Shown here piece after piece: positions 7,111-14,642 of a DNA stretch of 17,053 nucleotides. The notes beneath the pieces were generated by a model. The model searched no databases. It saw only the letters and a list, made by a program, of their open reading frames with translations, and was not told the DNA's origin. The DNA comes from Gammaproteobacteria bacterium. GTDB taxonomy: Bacteria > Pseudomonadota > Gammaproteobacteria > Acidiferrobacterales > SZUA-150. The stretch spans positions 1-17,053 of the forward strand of contig JAOUNW010000027.1 of the NCBI GenBank assembly GCA_029880755.1, written 5' to 3'. How positions within the stretch are numbered: the stretch's first letter is position 1; each line of letters begins with the position of its first letter. Position numbers and translations under genes: made by a program.

Positions 7111-8336
7111 TGGCAGAGTTAAGACGGGTAGTTGTGACAGGACTTGGTATTGTCTCCAGTATCGGTAATAACAAACAGGAAGTGATCGAATCCCTCAAGC
7201 AGGGGCGTTCCGGCATCGAATTCTCGGAAGAATACAAGGAGATGGGTTTTCGTTCCCATGTGTTTGGTCCCGTACGCATTGATACCGGTGAGCATATAGA
7301 TCGTAAGATTAAGCGCTTCATGGGCGACAGCGCGGCTTTTAATTATATTGCCATGCAACAGGCCATCGAAGACGCTGGTCTTGACCAAGACGTTGTCTCA
7401 AATCCACGTTCCGGACTAATTGTCGGTTCTGGTGGCGCTTCCACCGCTAATGTCGTGGATGCGGCGGACATTCTGCGCACCAAAGGTCTGCGCAAGATTG
7501 GTCCTTATATGGTGCCACGCACTATGTCCAGCACTACCTCTGCGTGTTTGGCAACGCCGTTCAAGATCAAGGGTGTGAATTACTCCATAAGCTCCGCCTG
7601 TTCCACCAGCGCCCATTGCATCGGTAACGGTTATGAGCTTATTCAAATGGGCAAACAGGATGTCATTTTCGCCGGCGGTGGAGAAGAAGTACACTGGACC
7701 ATGAGCTGTCTGTTCGACGCCATGGGCGCGCTGTCCGCCCAATATAATGATGCGCCAACGACGGCATCGCGCCCTTACGACGCTAATCGCGATGGTTTTG
7801 TCATCTCCGGTGGCGGTGGTTTGGTGGTGTTGGAAGAATTGGAACACGCCAAAAAACGCGGTGCAAAAATTTATGCCGAGCTGGTGGGTTATGGCGCCAC
7901 CTCCGATGGTTACGATATGGTGCAACCTTCCGGTGAAGGTGCAGTGCGCTGCATGCGTCAGGCGCTGGAAACCGTTAAAGGTAAAGTGGATTATCTCAAT
8001 GCCCACGGCACCAGCACACCCGTAGGGGACATGAAAGAAATTGAAGCGGTTCGGGAAGTGTTTGGTGGCAATATGCCTGTGATCTCCTCCACTAAGTCAC
8101 TGACAGGTCATGCATTGGGCGCGGCTGGAGTGAACGAGGCCATCTATTCCTTGTTGATGATGGAGGCCGGTTTTATATCCGCCTCCGCCAACATTACCCA
8201 ATTGGATCCGGCTGCTGAAGGCGTACCTATTGCTCGCGAGCGCCAGGATAACGCAACATTAAATACTATCATGTCAAACAGTTTTGGATTCGGCGGCACC
8301 AACGCCTCGCTGGTGTTTCAGCGTTATACCGCCTAG
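7110..8336 (+). CDS. fabB: 3-oxoacyl-ACP synthase I (KAS I)
   Basis: FabB elongates the cis-3-decenoyl-ACP made by FabA and so commits it to unsaturated fatty acid synthesis. The thiolase-fold catalytic set is complete: nucleophile Cys164 in SISSACSTSAH, His299 in NAHGTSTPVGD, Lys329 in SSTKSLTGH and His334 in the same motif. The C-terminal SNSFGFGGTNASLVF is the usual oxyanion/Gly-rich signature. At 408 residues it is within two of E. coli FabB. The ATG overlaps the fabA stop by one base. There is no obvious Rho-independent terminator in the 78 bases before the next gene, so read-through is possible. Confidence 0.97.
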   Translation: MAELRRVVVTGLGIVSSIGNNKQEVIESLKQGRSGIEFSEEYKEMGFRSHVFGPVRIDTGEHIDRKIKRFMGDSAAFNYIAMQQAIEDAGLDQDVVSNPRSGLIVGSGGASTANVVDAADILRTKGLRKIGPYMVPRTMSSTTSACLATPFKIKGVNYSISSACSTSAHCIGNGYELIQMGKQDVIFAGGGEEVHWTMSCLFDAMGALSAQYNDAPTTASRPYDANRDGFVISGGGGLVVLEELEHAKKRGAKIYAELVGYGATSDGYDMVQPSGEGAVRCMRQALETVKGKVDYLNAHGTSTPVGDMKEIEAVREVFGGNMPVISSTKSLTGHALGAAGVNEAIYSLLMMEAGFISASANITQLDPAAEGVPIARERQDNATLNTIMSNSFGFGGTNASLVFQRYTA

Positions 8337-8414
8337 ACAGATCCGCCGTTATCCCGGTGCGGGCCGGAAGCTTATTTTCTGGGCTGTTAAAGATGCTATA
8401 AGGAAGCGCCAAGC

Positions 8415-8936
8415 ATGAGCACCATTAAATCGCTGCTGATTAAACTGGCAATGGTGTTAGTGATATTGGTGGCCTGGATGGCCTATCACAATCACAGTCT
8501 GTTTGATTCTATTAGCCTTTCTTCCCTTTCTGGCGCGGCGTCGGACAAACTGCCAAAACGTTTAACCAAGCCCAGTGTTACCATTACTACCGTTTATAAA
8601 TGGAAAGACAGCAACGGCACCTGGCAATTTAGCGGTACGCCACCGGTAGGCGTTACTGACTTTACTGTGGAAACCATTCGTTCCGATCAGAATGTTATTG
8701 CCTCCGAACCAGCGGTTCCGCCGGCAACACAACAAGCCACTAAGGAAAAAACCGCTGTAACACCAGGTAAGTCAGAAGGGTCGGATAGCAGCACCGGTGC
8801 TACAGCGAATCCTGACAGCGGCGGATTGGATTCTTTGCTTTCCCCTGAACGCTACAAGCAGGCTATCGAGCAAGCCAAAGAAGCCCGCCGGGCCATGGAG
8901 CAGCGTAATCAGACACAGGAACAGCTCTTAAAATAA
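8415..8936 (+). CDS. Membrane-anchored DUF4124-like protein
   Basis: Function unknown. The 173-residue product has one N-terminal hydrophobic segment (about 5-24) that would anchor it in the inner membrane with the rest outside the cytoplasm. Residues 57-88 (TTVYKWKDSNGTWQFSGTPP at the core) resemble the DUF4124 module, whose usual form is 'YkWvDenGvvhySdtPP'. A Thr/Ser/Pro/Ala-rich low-complexity linker follows (about 95-145), then a charged C-terminal helix rich in Glu, Arg and Gln. AGGAAG lies 8 bases before the ATG. It stands 78 bases after fabB on the same strand and could be the last gene of that transcript, but nothing in it suggests a lipid role. It faces ttcA tail to tail. Confidence 0.78.
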   Translation: MSTIKSLLIKLAMVLVILVAWMAYHNHSLFDSISLSSLSGAASDKLPKRLTKPSVTITTVYKWKDSNGTWQFSGTPPVGVTDFTVETIRSDQNVIASEPAVPPATQQATKEKTAVTPGKSEGSDSSTGATANPDSGGLDSLLSPERYKQAIEQAKEARRAMEQRNQTQEQLLK

Positions 8937-8938
8937 AC

Positions 8939-9020
8939 TGACAGTTAAAAGTTCGGATTTTCCGGCGGTTCGCAAAATACAATTCCAAACCTATAGTTAA
9001 TAAATATTTAATAACTGTCA
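8939..9020. repeat. 9-bp inverted repeat between convergent genes
   Basis: TGACAGTTA (8939-8947) recurs as its exact reverse complement TAACTGTCA (9012-9020), with 64 bases between. The pair fills the gap between the stop codons of the DUF4124-like gene and ttcA. It could form the base of a long stem in transcripts from either side and help end them, but there is no classic short stem plus T-run. Confidence 0.45.
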
Positions 9021-9041
9021 CACCAGTACGCTAAGCATTTG

Positions 9042-9848
9042 TTAATCGTTTGCCACCTGCGCAATCGATTCTCTTTCCAGATCGTTTTCCAGGTTACGGA
9101 AATCCCATAATTTCTGATCCATCAGCTGGCTTGGCTGGATATTACCCAGGGCATTGAGAATGTTGGCTGGTACCTTGGGATTGGCATCGGCCAAATCTTT
9201 AATGAGTTGTTTTACCCGCACGCGTGTCATATTTTCCTGTGAGCCGCACAGGTTGCAGGGGATGATAGGGAATTGTTGCTCCGCCGCATATTCTTTGATA
9301 TCAGCTTCCTGGCAATAGGCCAGTGGCCGAATAACAATGCTGCGCTTGTTGTCGCTGAGCAGTTTCGGTGGCATGGATTTGATGGCGCCACTATAGAGTA
9401 CCGACATCAGCAGGCTCTCAATCATGTCGTCCCGGTGATGCCCCAAAGCCACTTTATTGTAACCATGTGTTTCCGCGTAGGTGTAAATGTTTCCACGTCG
9501 TAAACGTGAACACAAAGAGCAATAGGTTTTTCCTTCCGAAATTTTGTCCATCACCACGGCATATGTGTTGCGTTTTAAAATTTCGTAGGGGTAACCGCGT
9601 TGTTCCAGCCACTGACGCAGGTTGCTGTCGTCCCAGCCCGGTTGGGACTGGTCCAGGGTAAACACGAATAGCTCAAAGTTATTACGCTGATGAATGCGCA
9701 GCTGATGCAACAGTTGCAGCATGGTGAAGGAGTCTTTGCCGCCGGACAGGCACACCATGACTCGATCCCCTTTTTGGATCATCTTGTAATCGGAGATCGC
9801 CTTGGTCATGTAGTGGTAAAGCTTTTTTTCGGCTTTGGATTTGGCCAT
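9042..9848 (-). CDS. ttcA: tRNA 2-thiocytidine(32) synthetase
   Basis: TtcA thiolates cytidine 32 of certain tRNAs, activating the base with ATP and using an iron-sulfur cluster. The PP-loop SGGKDS is at 35-40 (within VMVCLSGGKDSFTML). The two CxxC pairs typical of the family are C110/C113 in TYCSLCSRLRRG and C198/C201 in PCNLCGSQ, and the family motif LGHHRDDMIES is at 135-145. At 268 residues it lacks the longer ends of the 311-residue E. coli protein, but the catalytic core is complete. The ATG fits the family start region (short basic helix before ISDYKMIQKGDRVMV), although the bases before it (TATTCACCCC) give almost no Shine-Dalgarno, so translation may be modest. A terminator separates it from the small gene upstream, so it should have its own promoter between about 9850 and 9936. 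Confidence 0.96.
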   Translation of the reverse strand: MAKSKAEKKLYHYMTKAISDYKMIQKGDRVMVCLSGGKDSFTMLQLLHQLRIHQRNNFELFVFTLDQSQPGWDDSNLRQWLEQRGYPYEILKRNTYAVVMDKISEGKTYCSLCSRLRRGNIYTYAETHGYNKVALGHHRDDMIESLLMSVLYSGAIKSMPPKLLSDNKRSIVIRPLAYCQEADIKEYAAEQQFPIIPCNLCGSQENMTRVRVKQLIKDLADANPKVPANILNALGNIQPSQLMDQKLWDFRNLENDLERESIAQVAND

Positions 9849-9936
9849 GGGGTGAATACGGCTCTATAGCTTAAGAAATCGGGTGATTAAAAAGGGTTTG
9901 CCGGTTCAGGATAACGCTAGTTAATTGGCATGTAAC

Positions 9937-9967
9937 AAAAAAAGGCCACGTCATGCGGCCTTTTTTT
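9937..9967 (-). terminator. Rho-independent terminator downstream of the 67-residue protein gene
   Basis: The arms AAAAAAAGGCC (9937-9947) and GGCCTTTTTTT (9957-9967) are perfect reverse complements around a 9-base loop. It lies 22 bases after the stop of the 67-codon gene on the - strand, in the right orientation to end that transcript before ttcA. The structure is symmetrical and could act in both directions. Confidence 0.85.
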
Positions 9968-9989
9968 GCAACCCTGTGTTGACTAAGCC

Positions 9990-10193
9990 TTATTTGGCCC
10001 ACTTAGACATGTTGTCGGTATTTCTGTTGGTGCCGTCGTCATAACCAGCATTGTAAGCGTCGGTTAGACGTTGCTCTTCCCTTTTGGGGTTACGCAAATA
10101 GCCGCACATCCAGCCGTTCATGTACTCTTTATCCACGGACGCCTTTTCCATTTTGTCGACCGTTTGGTAATACGTTTGATCCATTTGATCCAT
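9990..10193 (-). CDS. Unrecognised 67-residue protein
   Basis: I do not recognise this protein. It is small, soluble, highly charged and free of hydrophobic segments, with one cysteine. An N-terminal helical part (about 1-25) leads to YMNGWMCGYLRNPKRE, and the C-terminal half holds AYNAGYDDG, a pattern of aromatic and glycine residues found in several short stress or ribosome-associated proteins; the likeness is too slight to assign it. That it is a real gene rests on context: AGGAG 8 bases before the ATG, a sigma-70-like promoter 50 to 80 bases upstream (10244-10272) and a strong terminator 22 bases after the stop. It is therefore a single-gene transcript, divergent from gspA. Confidence 0.75.
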   Translation of the reverse strand: MDQMDQTYYQTVDKMEKASVDKEYMNGWMCGYLRNPKREEQRLTDAYNAGYDDGTNRNTDNMSKWAK

Positions 10194-10243
10194 ATCGAAC
10201 TCCTAATACGAAAGTCGAATTATGCCTGAAAAATGAGGCCGCA

Positions 10244-10272
10244 ATATTATTCGTCGCTAATATTCAAGTCAA
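10244..10272 (-). promoter_or_regulatory. Predicted sigma-70 promoter of the 67-residue protein gene
   Basis: On the - strand TTGACT (-35, 10267-10272) and TAATAT (-10, 10244-10249) are separated by exactly 17 bases. Five of six and four of six positions match the consensus. Transcription would begin near 10237, leaving a leader of about 44 bases that contains the AGGAG ribosome binding site. Confidence 0.6.
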
Positions 10273-10495
10273 TGATAAAATGCCCGATACGGCAAAAACC
10301 TGTGATTTTTCCGTGCCGGAAAGATATAAGCTATTGTTTTAAAAAACTATATAAGGGGCTACCAGTGGCGTTTGGCGGTTTCACGGGTTACACTGGGCCC
10401 TCCGTTAGCGAATTATTTATCGAAGAGGCGGGGGCAGGACGCCCGCCTGACGCTGTATAACAGGAAGTCTGCCCGATGAAGTTGGTATTGCCCTT
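10273..10495 (+). other. Structured upstream region of gspA
   Basis: This gene-poor stretch holds three inverted repeats. CGGCA/TGCCG at 10290-10318 also contains an internal A5/T5 pairing. A stem at 10356-10400 pairs GGGC plus CCAGTG with CACTGG plus GCCC, with a 2-base bulge on the 5' side. AGGCGGG (10426-10432) pairs with CCCGCCT (10442-10448) over a 9-base loop and has no T-run after it. I did not find a convincing + strand promoter; TAAAAT at 10276-10281 is a fair -10 without a matching -35. The second and third stems would lie in the 5' leader of the gspA mRNA. I tried to read them as a cyclic di-GMP riboswitch and could not. Confidence 0.4.
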
Positions 10496-10520
10496 ATGTA
10501 TCTTGAATATTTTGGTTTAA
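10476..10520 (+). CDS. Possible 14-codon small ORF overlapping the gspA start
   Basis: AGGAAG at 10462-10467 stands at ideal distance (8 bases) from an ATG at 10476, which opens a 14-residue reading frame (MKLVLPLCILNILV, then TAA). This frame runs through the gspA start at 10496 in another phase. The gspA ATG itself has no Shine-Dalgarno. The peptide is hydrophobic. It may serve to bring ribosomes to gspA by coupling, or it may be accidental; sequence alone does not decide. Confidence 0.3.
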   Translation: MKLVLPLCILNILV

Positions 10521-12196
10521 GCGAAAACCCGTTTTCTATTACCCCTGATCCCCAGTTCCGTTATCACGGGCGCAGGGAGCGTGAGGCCATGGCTCATCTT
10601 CAGTATGGCTTGCGGGCCAACGGCGGCTTCGTTCAGCTCACAGGGGAAGTGGGTACGGGTAAGACCATGCTTATTAGGGCATTGTTGGAAGAATTACCCG
10701 ATGATGTGGTGGTGGCATTGATCCTGAACCCGGTGATGACAGTGCAGGAGTTTGTTGCTGCCATTTGTGATGAGTTGTGGATCAAATACCCCAAGAACAC
10801 CAATAGCCTGAAGGTGTTGGTGGATATGCTCAATCAGTATCTGTTGCAGAATTATGCCAAAGGCCGGCGCACGGTATTGATTATGGACGAAGCCCAGAAT
10901 CTCAGCCGCGAGGTACTGGAGCAGGTACGCCTGCTGACTAATCTGGAGACCAGTAAACACAAGTTGTTACAAATTATCCTGGTGGGTCAGCAGGAACTGG
11001 ATGAAAAACTGGCCCGGCATGACATGCGTCAATTGGCACAGCGTATTACCGCCCGCTATACCCTGGATGCCTTGAGCCGGAGGGAAACCCGGGAGTACAT
11101 CGCTCATCGTTGCAAAGTGGCTGGTGCCAAACACACTTTGTTTACGCGTTCCGCCATGAACTGGGTGTATCGCCTGGCGCGGGGCAATCCACGAATGACA
11201 AATATCATTTGTGATCGCGCTTTGCTGGGCGCCTATTCTGACAATGTGCCTCTGGCGGATAGCCGCACGGTGCGCCGGGCGGCCCAGGAAGTAGGCAGCA
11301 GTGTTCCCGGGCGTTTCTGGCGCCGCAATCTGATAATGGCTACATCGGCGACAACTACCGTAGGTTTGCTGGTGGCGCTGATACTATGGTTCGGAATTGA
11401 ACAGATGGATTCGCCGGAGTCTGGGCCGGTGGAAACCGCTGCAGCACCGGTAGACAGTGCGACGCTTTCAGACAAGGTACAGGAGTTGCCTGAACGGCCT
11501 CTGGTGCAGGAATCCCTGCTGCCGGTGGCGCCTGTTGCCGAGGTGGTGCTTAATCCCAGGTTGGATACATTACTGTTAGATAGCTCAGCGGCAACCGATA
11601 CCGCCACCGCTTTTCGACAACTGTTCGCTCTTTGGGGTCTGGATAAAACAATAGAGGAAGGTCAAACCGGTTGTGATATTGCCACCTCGGAAGGATTGGC
11701 TTGTATCTTTAATACCGGTACCTGGAATAATTTACGCACTTACAATCGGCCGGCGGTAATAGAACTGGTAGATAAGGATGGCGCCAGGCATCATGTTTTG
11801 CTAACCAGCTTGGAAGCTGATAACGCCACTCTCAATGTTGGAGGCAAGCAATATATTTTCCCTCTGACAGCGATCAGTCCCTACTGGTACGGGAAATATC
11901 TTTTGATGTGGCGGCCTCAATCCCGGGTGGAAGGCATATTGCGGACTGGTACCCATGGTGCTTCTGTGATCTGGCTGCGGGAAGCGTTAGCACACTACTT
12001 GGGCAGGCCCCTGGAAAATCAGAGTGATGTGTTTGATGAGACCCTGGAGTCTCAGGTGCGCCTGTTTCAGAAGGAGAATAATCTTGTGCCCGATGGCGTG
12101 GTGGGACAGATTACTTTAATGCGGCTCAATAACTATGTCCTGGATAACAAACCACCGGTCCTGATGCAGGGCAATACGGCACGGGTATCGGACTGA
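10496..12196 (+). CDS. gspA: General secretion pathway ATPase GspA (ExeA-type)
   Basis: GspA/ExeA works with GspB to remodel or bind peptidoglycan so that the type II secretion secretin can assemble. The 566-residue protein opens with the family signature MYLEYFGLSENPFSITPDP. An AAA ATPase domain follows, with Walker A GEVGTGKT at 50-57 and Walker B LIMDEAQN at 128-135. A transmembrane helix is at about 280-300, then a Pro/Ala-rich periplasmic linker. Residues 365-473 form the peptidase-C39-like domain of this family (GCDIATSEGLACI to LLMWRP), which shows no convincing catalytic Cys/His set. A peptidoglycan-binding domain closes the protein (about 483-545; LRTGTHGASVIWLREAL to PDGVVGQITLMRL). 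Its stop overlaps the gspB start by one base. No other type II secretion gene is in the window. The start is fixed by family homology, not by a ribosome binding site. Confidence 0.93.
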   Translation: MYLEYFGLSENPFSITPDPQFRYHGRREREAMAHLQYGLRANGGFVQLTGEVGTGKTMLIRALLEELPDDVVVALILNPVMTVQEFVAAICDELWIKYPKNTNSLKVLVDMLNQYLLQNYAKGRRTVLIMDEAQNLSREVLEQVRLLTNLETSKHKLLQIILVGQQELDEKLARHDMRQLAQRITARYTLDALSRRETREYIAHRCKVAGAKHTLFTRSAMNWVYRLARGNPRMTNIICDRALLGAYSDNVPLADSRTVRRAAQEVGSSVPGRFWRRNLIMATSATTTVGLLVALILWFGIEQMDSPESGPVETAAAPVDSATLSDKVQELPERPLVQESLLPVAPVAEVVLNPRLDTLLLDSSAATDTATAFRQLFALWGLDKTIEEGQTGCDIATSEGLACIFNTGTWNNLRTYNRPAVIELVDKDGARHHVLLTSLEADNATLNVGGKQYIFPLTAISPYWYGKYLLMWRPQSRVEGILRTGTHGASVIWLREALAHYLGRPLENQSDVFDETLESQVRLFQKENNLVPDGVVGQITLMRLNNYVLDNKPPVLMQGNTARVSD

Positions 12197-12810
12197 TGTC
12201 ATATATAGTTGACGCACTAAAAAAATCAGAGCAGCAACGAAGTCGCCAGGGCAACAGTGATCCCCGGGATGGATCGCCTCAAGAGGGCATGGACCGGGTT
12301 GTCGAGAGTCGAGCCCCGGGGCGGGCAGGGTTTTATGTGTTAGGTCTGGTGACTCTGGGTATATCTCTGGGTTGGTTCTTCTTTGTTCCCAATGACAAAA
12401 AGCCGCTGGAAAATACCGATGTGCTGCAGCAGACCAAGCCAGTACCTGTTGTCGAGACAACGCCCGATATCCCCGCAAGTCGTCACAAGTCTATCGTGAC
12501 TGAAGAAACTACTGATGATCAGTCCACATCCGCTGTGCCGGTAAAATCAGAAAAAGCAAAAGTACTTTCCTATAGGGATCTGCCATTTTATTGGGAGTTG
12601 CCGCCGGCGCTAAAAAAGGATGTGGGAGGGCTGGCCGTGACCATTCATATCTATGCACCCCATGTATCGCAGCAAATTCTATTTATCAATGACCGTGAAT
12701 ACCACCCCGGTGAAACCATTCGCGAAGGTGCGCGCGTGGAGCGTATTGTCGCGGAGGGCGTGATACTCAGTATTAACGATACCTATTTTCGCTTGCCGCG
12801 TCCCCGCTAG
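12196..12810 (+). CDS. gspB: General secretion pathway protein GspB (ExeB-type)
   Basis: GspB is the inner-membrane partner of GspA in secretin assembly. The 204-residue protein starts with MSYIVDALKKSEQQRSRQG, the hallmark cytoplasmic N-terminus of the family ('MSYILDALRKSExxR'). One membrane helix at about 45-64 is followed by a variable Thr/Val/Pro-rich periplasmic linker (about 66-120) and the conserved C-terminal domain (124-202). That domain contains LPFYWELPP, VTIHIYAPH, FINDREYHPGE and IVAEGVILSINDTYFRLP, as expected for GspB. The ATG shares one base with the gspA stop (TGATG), so expression is coupled. The stop lies only 5 bases from the stop of the convergent gene, with no terminator between. 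Confidence 0.93.
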   Translation: MSYIVDALKKSEQQRSRQGNSDPRDGSPQEGMDRVVESRAPGRAGFYVLGLVTLGISLGWFFFVPNDKKPLENTDVLQQTKPVPVVETTPDIPASRHKSIVTEETTDDQSTSAVPVKSEKAKVLSYRDLPFYWELPPALKKDVGGLAVTIHIYAPHVSQQILFINDREYHPGETIREGARVERIVAEGVILSINDTYFRLPRPR

Positions 12811-12815
12811 TAGTT

Positions 12816-13967
12816 CTATCCGAACTTGGTAATTTGAACGCTTTTGGGTTCTTCCAGTAAAGCCAGATCATTATCGTTGAGTACAATCCCCGGGATCTCA
12901 GCGGATGGTCGGGACAGCTGGTAGCCGCAACCGCAACGCTCTTCATCAACTCTTATGGTCGCGGTGCAGTGAGGGCAGTTCATCGTCTTCTGTTTAATGA
13001 TTTTTTTCGGCACAGGTCTGGGGTGCATAACGATATCAGTTTTTTCCTGTGCGACGCTTTGCAGTGTGTGTTGACGTTGTTCACCAGCAGCTATTACCTT
13101 CATGGCCAGAGCCATAATGGCGGCAGCCTTTTCCGATTGATCAGATTTAAATTTCTTGCCCGGGCTTGATGTGATAACCGGCTGTTTTTGTTTTTCGTGC
13201 CTGATTGGCATGGGTTTTGAGGCAGTGGCAGAAGTTTTTGCCAGAGCTATGGGTTGCACCGGGTTGCCTGCAGGTTTGGCGTCCGGCTTGTGCTGGATCG
13301 CTATTGATTTGGGGGCGCTTGTCACGGCAGCTTTCATATTGACAGTCGTGATAGCAGGTTCTCGTTCTGTTTTTCGTGCTACGTTTTTGGCGACACTCTT
13401 TATCTTTTCTGTGCTACCCCAGGATTTTTGCATACCGGTCTTTACTGCAGTCAGCAGCTTGGCAGGTACTGAGAAATTCCGCGGCGATTTTTTCACAGCC
13501 TGTTTAATCGTCTTTTGAGGCTGATTCTTTCCTAAGGAGACAGAGTCAATCTTCTTTTCTGTTTGTCTTTCCTGGGATGCTCTGTTCGGCTGCGCATATC
13601 GGGAGACGATATCTTTGGCTGCCACCGCCAGTCTCTGTGTCTCATTGACTAGAGCAGATTGCACAGCCAGTTCTTCAATAGCTTTATCCAGACCAGCTCT
13701 GGCATCCTGTAAATGTTGGCGGTGATCGTTATTATCAGGTTTCTGGGCATAAACTGATTCGGCGATAATTAACATTTCCTTGGCCTGGTCCACTCTGGCT
13801 TTGAGATACTGCTCGTACAGTTTTTCCTCCTGGGCGCGCAGGAGCGCATTCTGGGCGGTTTCTTCTTCTGCCGATGGCGCAAAGGAATAACCGCAATAGC
13901 ATCTGTCTATCGAGCCACTCAACACTGACTGGCACAGAGGGCAGCTTTTGGTTGTGAAAATACTCAT
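12816..13967 (-). CDS. Unrecognised protein with zinc ribbons at both ends
   Basis: I do not recognise the family of this 383-residue protein. It carries two copies of the same metal-binding module: C9-x2-C12-x10-C23-x-C25 followed by GY at the N-terminus, and C331-x2-C334-x10-C345-x-C347 followed by GY near the C-terminus. Both read 'CPxC ... CxCGY' and should each hold one zinc. Between them are a predicted helical or coiled-coil region (about 34-125, rich in Ala, Gln, Glu and Lys) and a long basic low-complexity stretch (about 130-320) dominated by Lys, Ala, Pro, Ser and Thr. There is no signal peptide or membrane segment, so a cytoplasmic, possibly nucleic-acid-binding, protein is reasonable inference. 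GAGGAG precedes the ATG. It is convergent with gspB and divergent from the PilZ operon. Confidence 0.8.
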   Translation of the reverse strand: MSIFTTKSCPLCQSVLSGSIDRCYCGYSFAPSAEEETAQNALLRAQEEKLYEQYLKARVDQAKEMLIIAESVYAQKPDNNDHRQHLQDARAGLDKAIEELAVQSALVNETQRLAVAAKDIVSRYAQPNRASQERQTEKKIDSVSLGKNQPQKTIKQAVKKSPRNFSVPAKLLTAVKTGMQKSWGSTEKIKSVAKNVARKTEREPAITTVNMKAAVTSAPKSIAIQHKPDAKPAGNPVQPIALAKTSATASKPMPIRHEKQKQPVITSSPGKKFKSDQSEKAAAIMALAMKVIAAGEQRQHTLQSVAQEKTDIVMHPRPVPKKIIKQKTMNCPHCTATIRVDEERCGCGYQLSRPSAEIPGIVLNDNDLALLEEPKSVQITKFG

Positions 13968-14312
13968 GGATCTCCTCAGGTTTCCTTGAATACGTTGTTC
14001 TGCATAGAATATGGCACAGGGAAATCGTGCTCGATAACTCTAGCTGATAATGTGGTGGGCATGTCAGATGAGTGGCGGGGCGGATAGACAGGGCTATTTA
14101 AGCGGCCGTTTGTCCTTGATAAAAGGTGCCTGGAAAGTAAAAATCAGTCTGGGTCGGTTCCTGGAGCCGCCAAGAGCAACTGGAGCATAAAGTATACATT
14201 TACCGTAAAAAATAACGTAATATAAATACCGTTCCAAGGTGGTCACAAATGGTAGTAAGTCGGCCAGAATAATAATAAATTCAGATAGTTAAAATTATAA
14301 TTAGGGGGAAGC
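13968..14312. other. 345-base divergent intergenic region
   Basis: This stretch separates the zinc-ribbon gene (- strand) from the first PilZ gene (+ strand). Its left edge has the GAGGAG ribosome binding site of the former (about 13971-13976); its right edge has GGGGGAAG, a strong ribosome binding site for the latter. A good + strand promoter is at 14199-14226. A short imperfect palindrome (GGTTCC t GGAGCC, one wobble) lies near 14157-14169. I could not find a convincing - strand promoter, and I see no small gene. Confidence 0.6.
14199..14226 (+). promoter_or_regulatory. Predicted sigma-70 promoter of the PilZ-MscS operon
   Basis: TTTACC (14199-14204) and TATAAA (14221-14226) are 16 bases apart in a very AT-rich segment. 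Transcription would begin near 14233, giving a leader of about 80 bases before the ATG at 14313. The box sequences are close to consensus, though AT-rich DNA produces such matches by chance. Confidence 0.45.
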
Positions 14313-14642
14313 ATGGGGATTAATGAGAGGCGAGATAGTCGTCGCATTCATGTCGAACGTAATGTGATTTTGAATGCCGACAGAATCGCACCGCAATTTT
14401 GTAAAATGCGCAATCTTAGTACCACTGGCGCCTATATCGAAGTACCGGAGAACAGTCTTCGCCGCGATATGGAAGTCAGGTTAATTGTGACAGTGCCATC
14501 TGCGTCGGAACAGGGGATTGCCAAAATTGAGCATTGGCCGGCCAAGGTGGTACGGGTAACCGAAAAAGGTATTGGTGTTGAGCTTGGGGATCTGGATGTG
14601 GAGGCTATGGGGACTGTACTGTCAATGGTGTATTCAAACTGA
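14313..14642 (+). CDS. PilZ-domain protein (first of two)
   Basis: A single PilZ domain, 109 residues, expected to bind cyclic di-GMP and pass the signal to a partner by contact. Both binding motifs are intact: RxxxR in ERRDSRRIHV (arginines at 6, 7, 10 and 11) and the (D/N)xSxxG motif as N34-L-S36-T-T-G39. The rest follows the usual six-stranded barrel, with VVRVTEKGIGVEL and a C-terminal helix AMGTVLSMVYSN. It has no membrane segment or second domain. GGGGGAAG stands just before the ATG. The stop TGA is followed directly by the ATG of an MscS-family channel gene, so the two are co-transcribed and probably coupled. A paralogue lies just after the channel gene. Confidence 0.92.
   Translation: MGINERRDSRRIHVERNVILNADRIAPQFCKMRNLSTTGAYIEVPENSLRRDMEVRLIVTVPSASEQGIAKIEHWPAKVVRVTEKGIGVELGDLDVEAMGTVLSMVYSN

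Noticed and set aside
10233..10460. 75-codon + strand ORF upstream of gspA
   Set aside because: No ribosome binding site, atypical composition, and it runs through the inverted repeats of the leader; likely non-coding.
10340..10460. Cyclic di-GMP riboswitch in the gspA leader
   Set aside because: The stems do not carry the conserved joining sequences or tetraloop-receptor pieces of class I, and nothing matches class II; only generic hairpins remain.
11233..11607. 124-codon - strand ORF inside gspA, and other long antisense frames in ilvD, fabB and the diguanylate cyclase
   Set aside because: They mirror codon bias of well-identified genes, have no ribosome binding sites and give low-complexity products.
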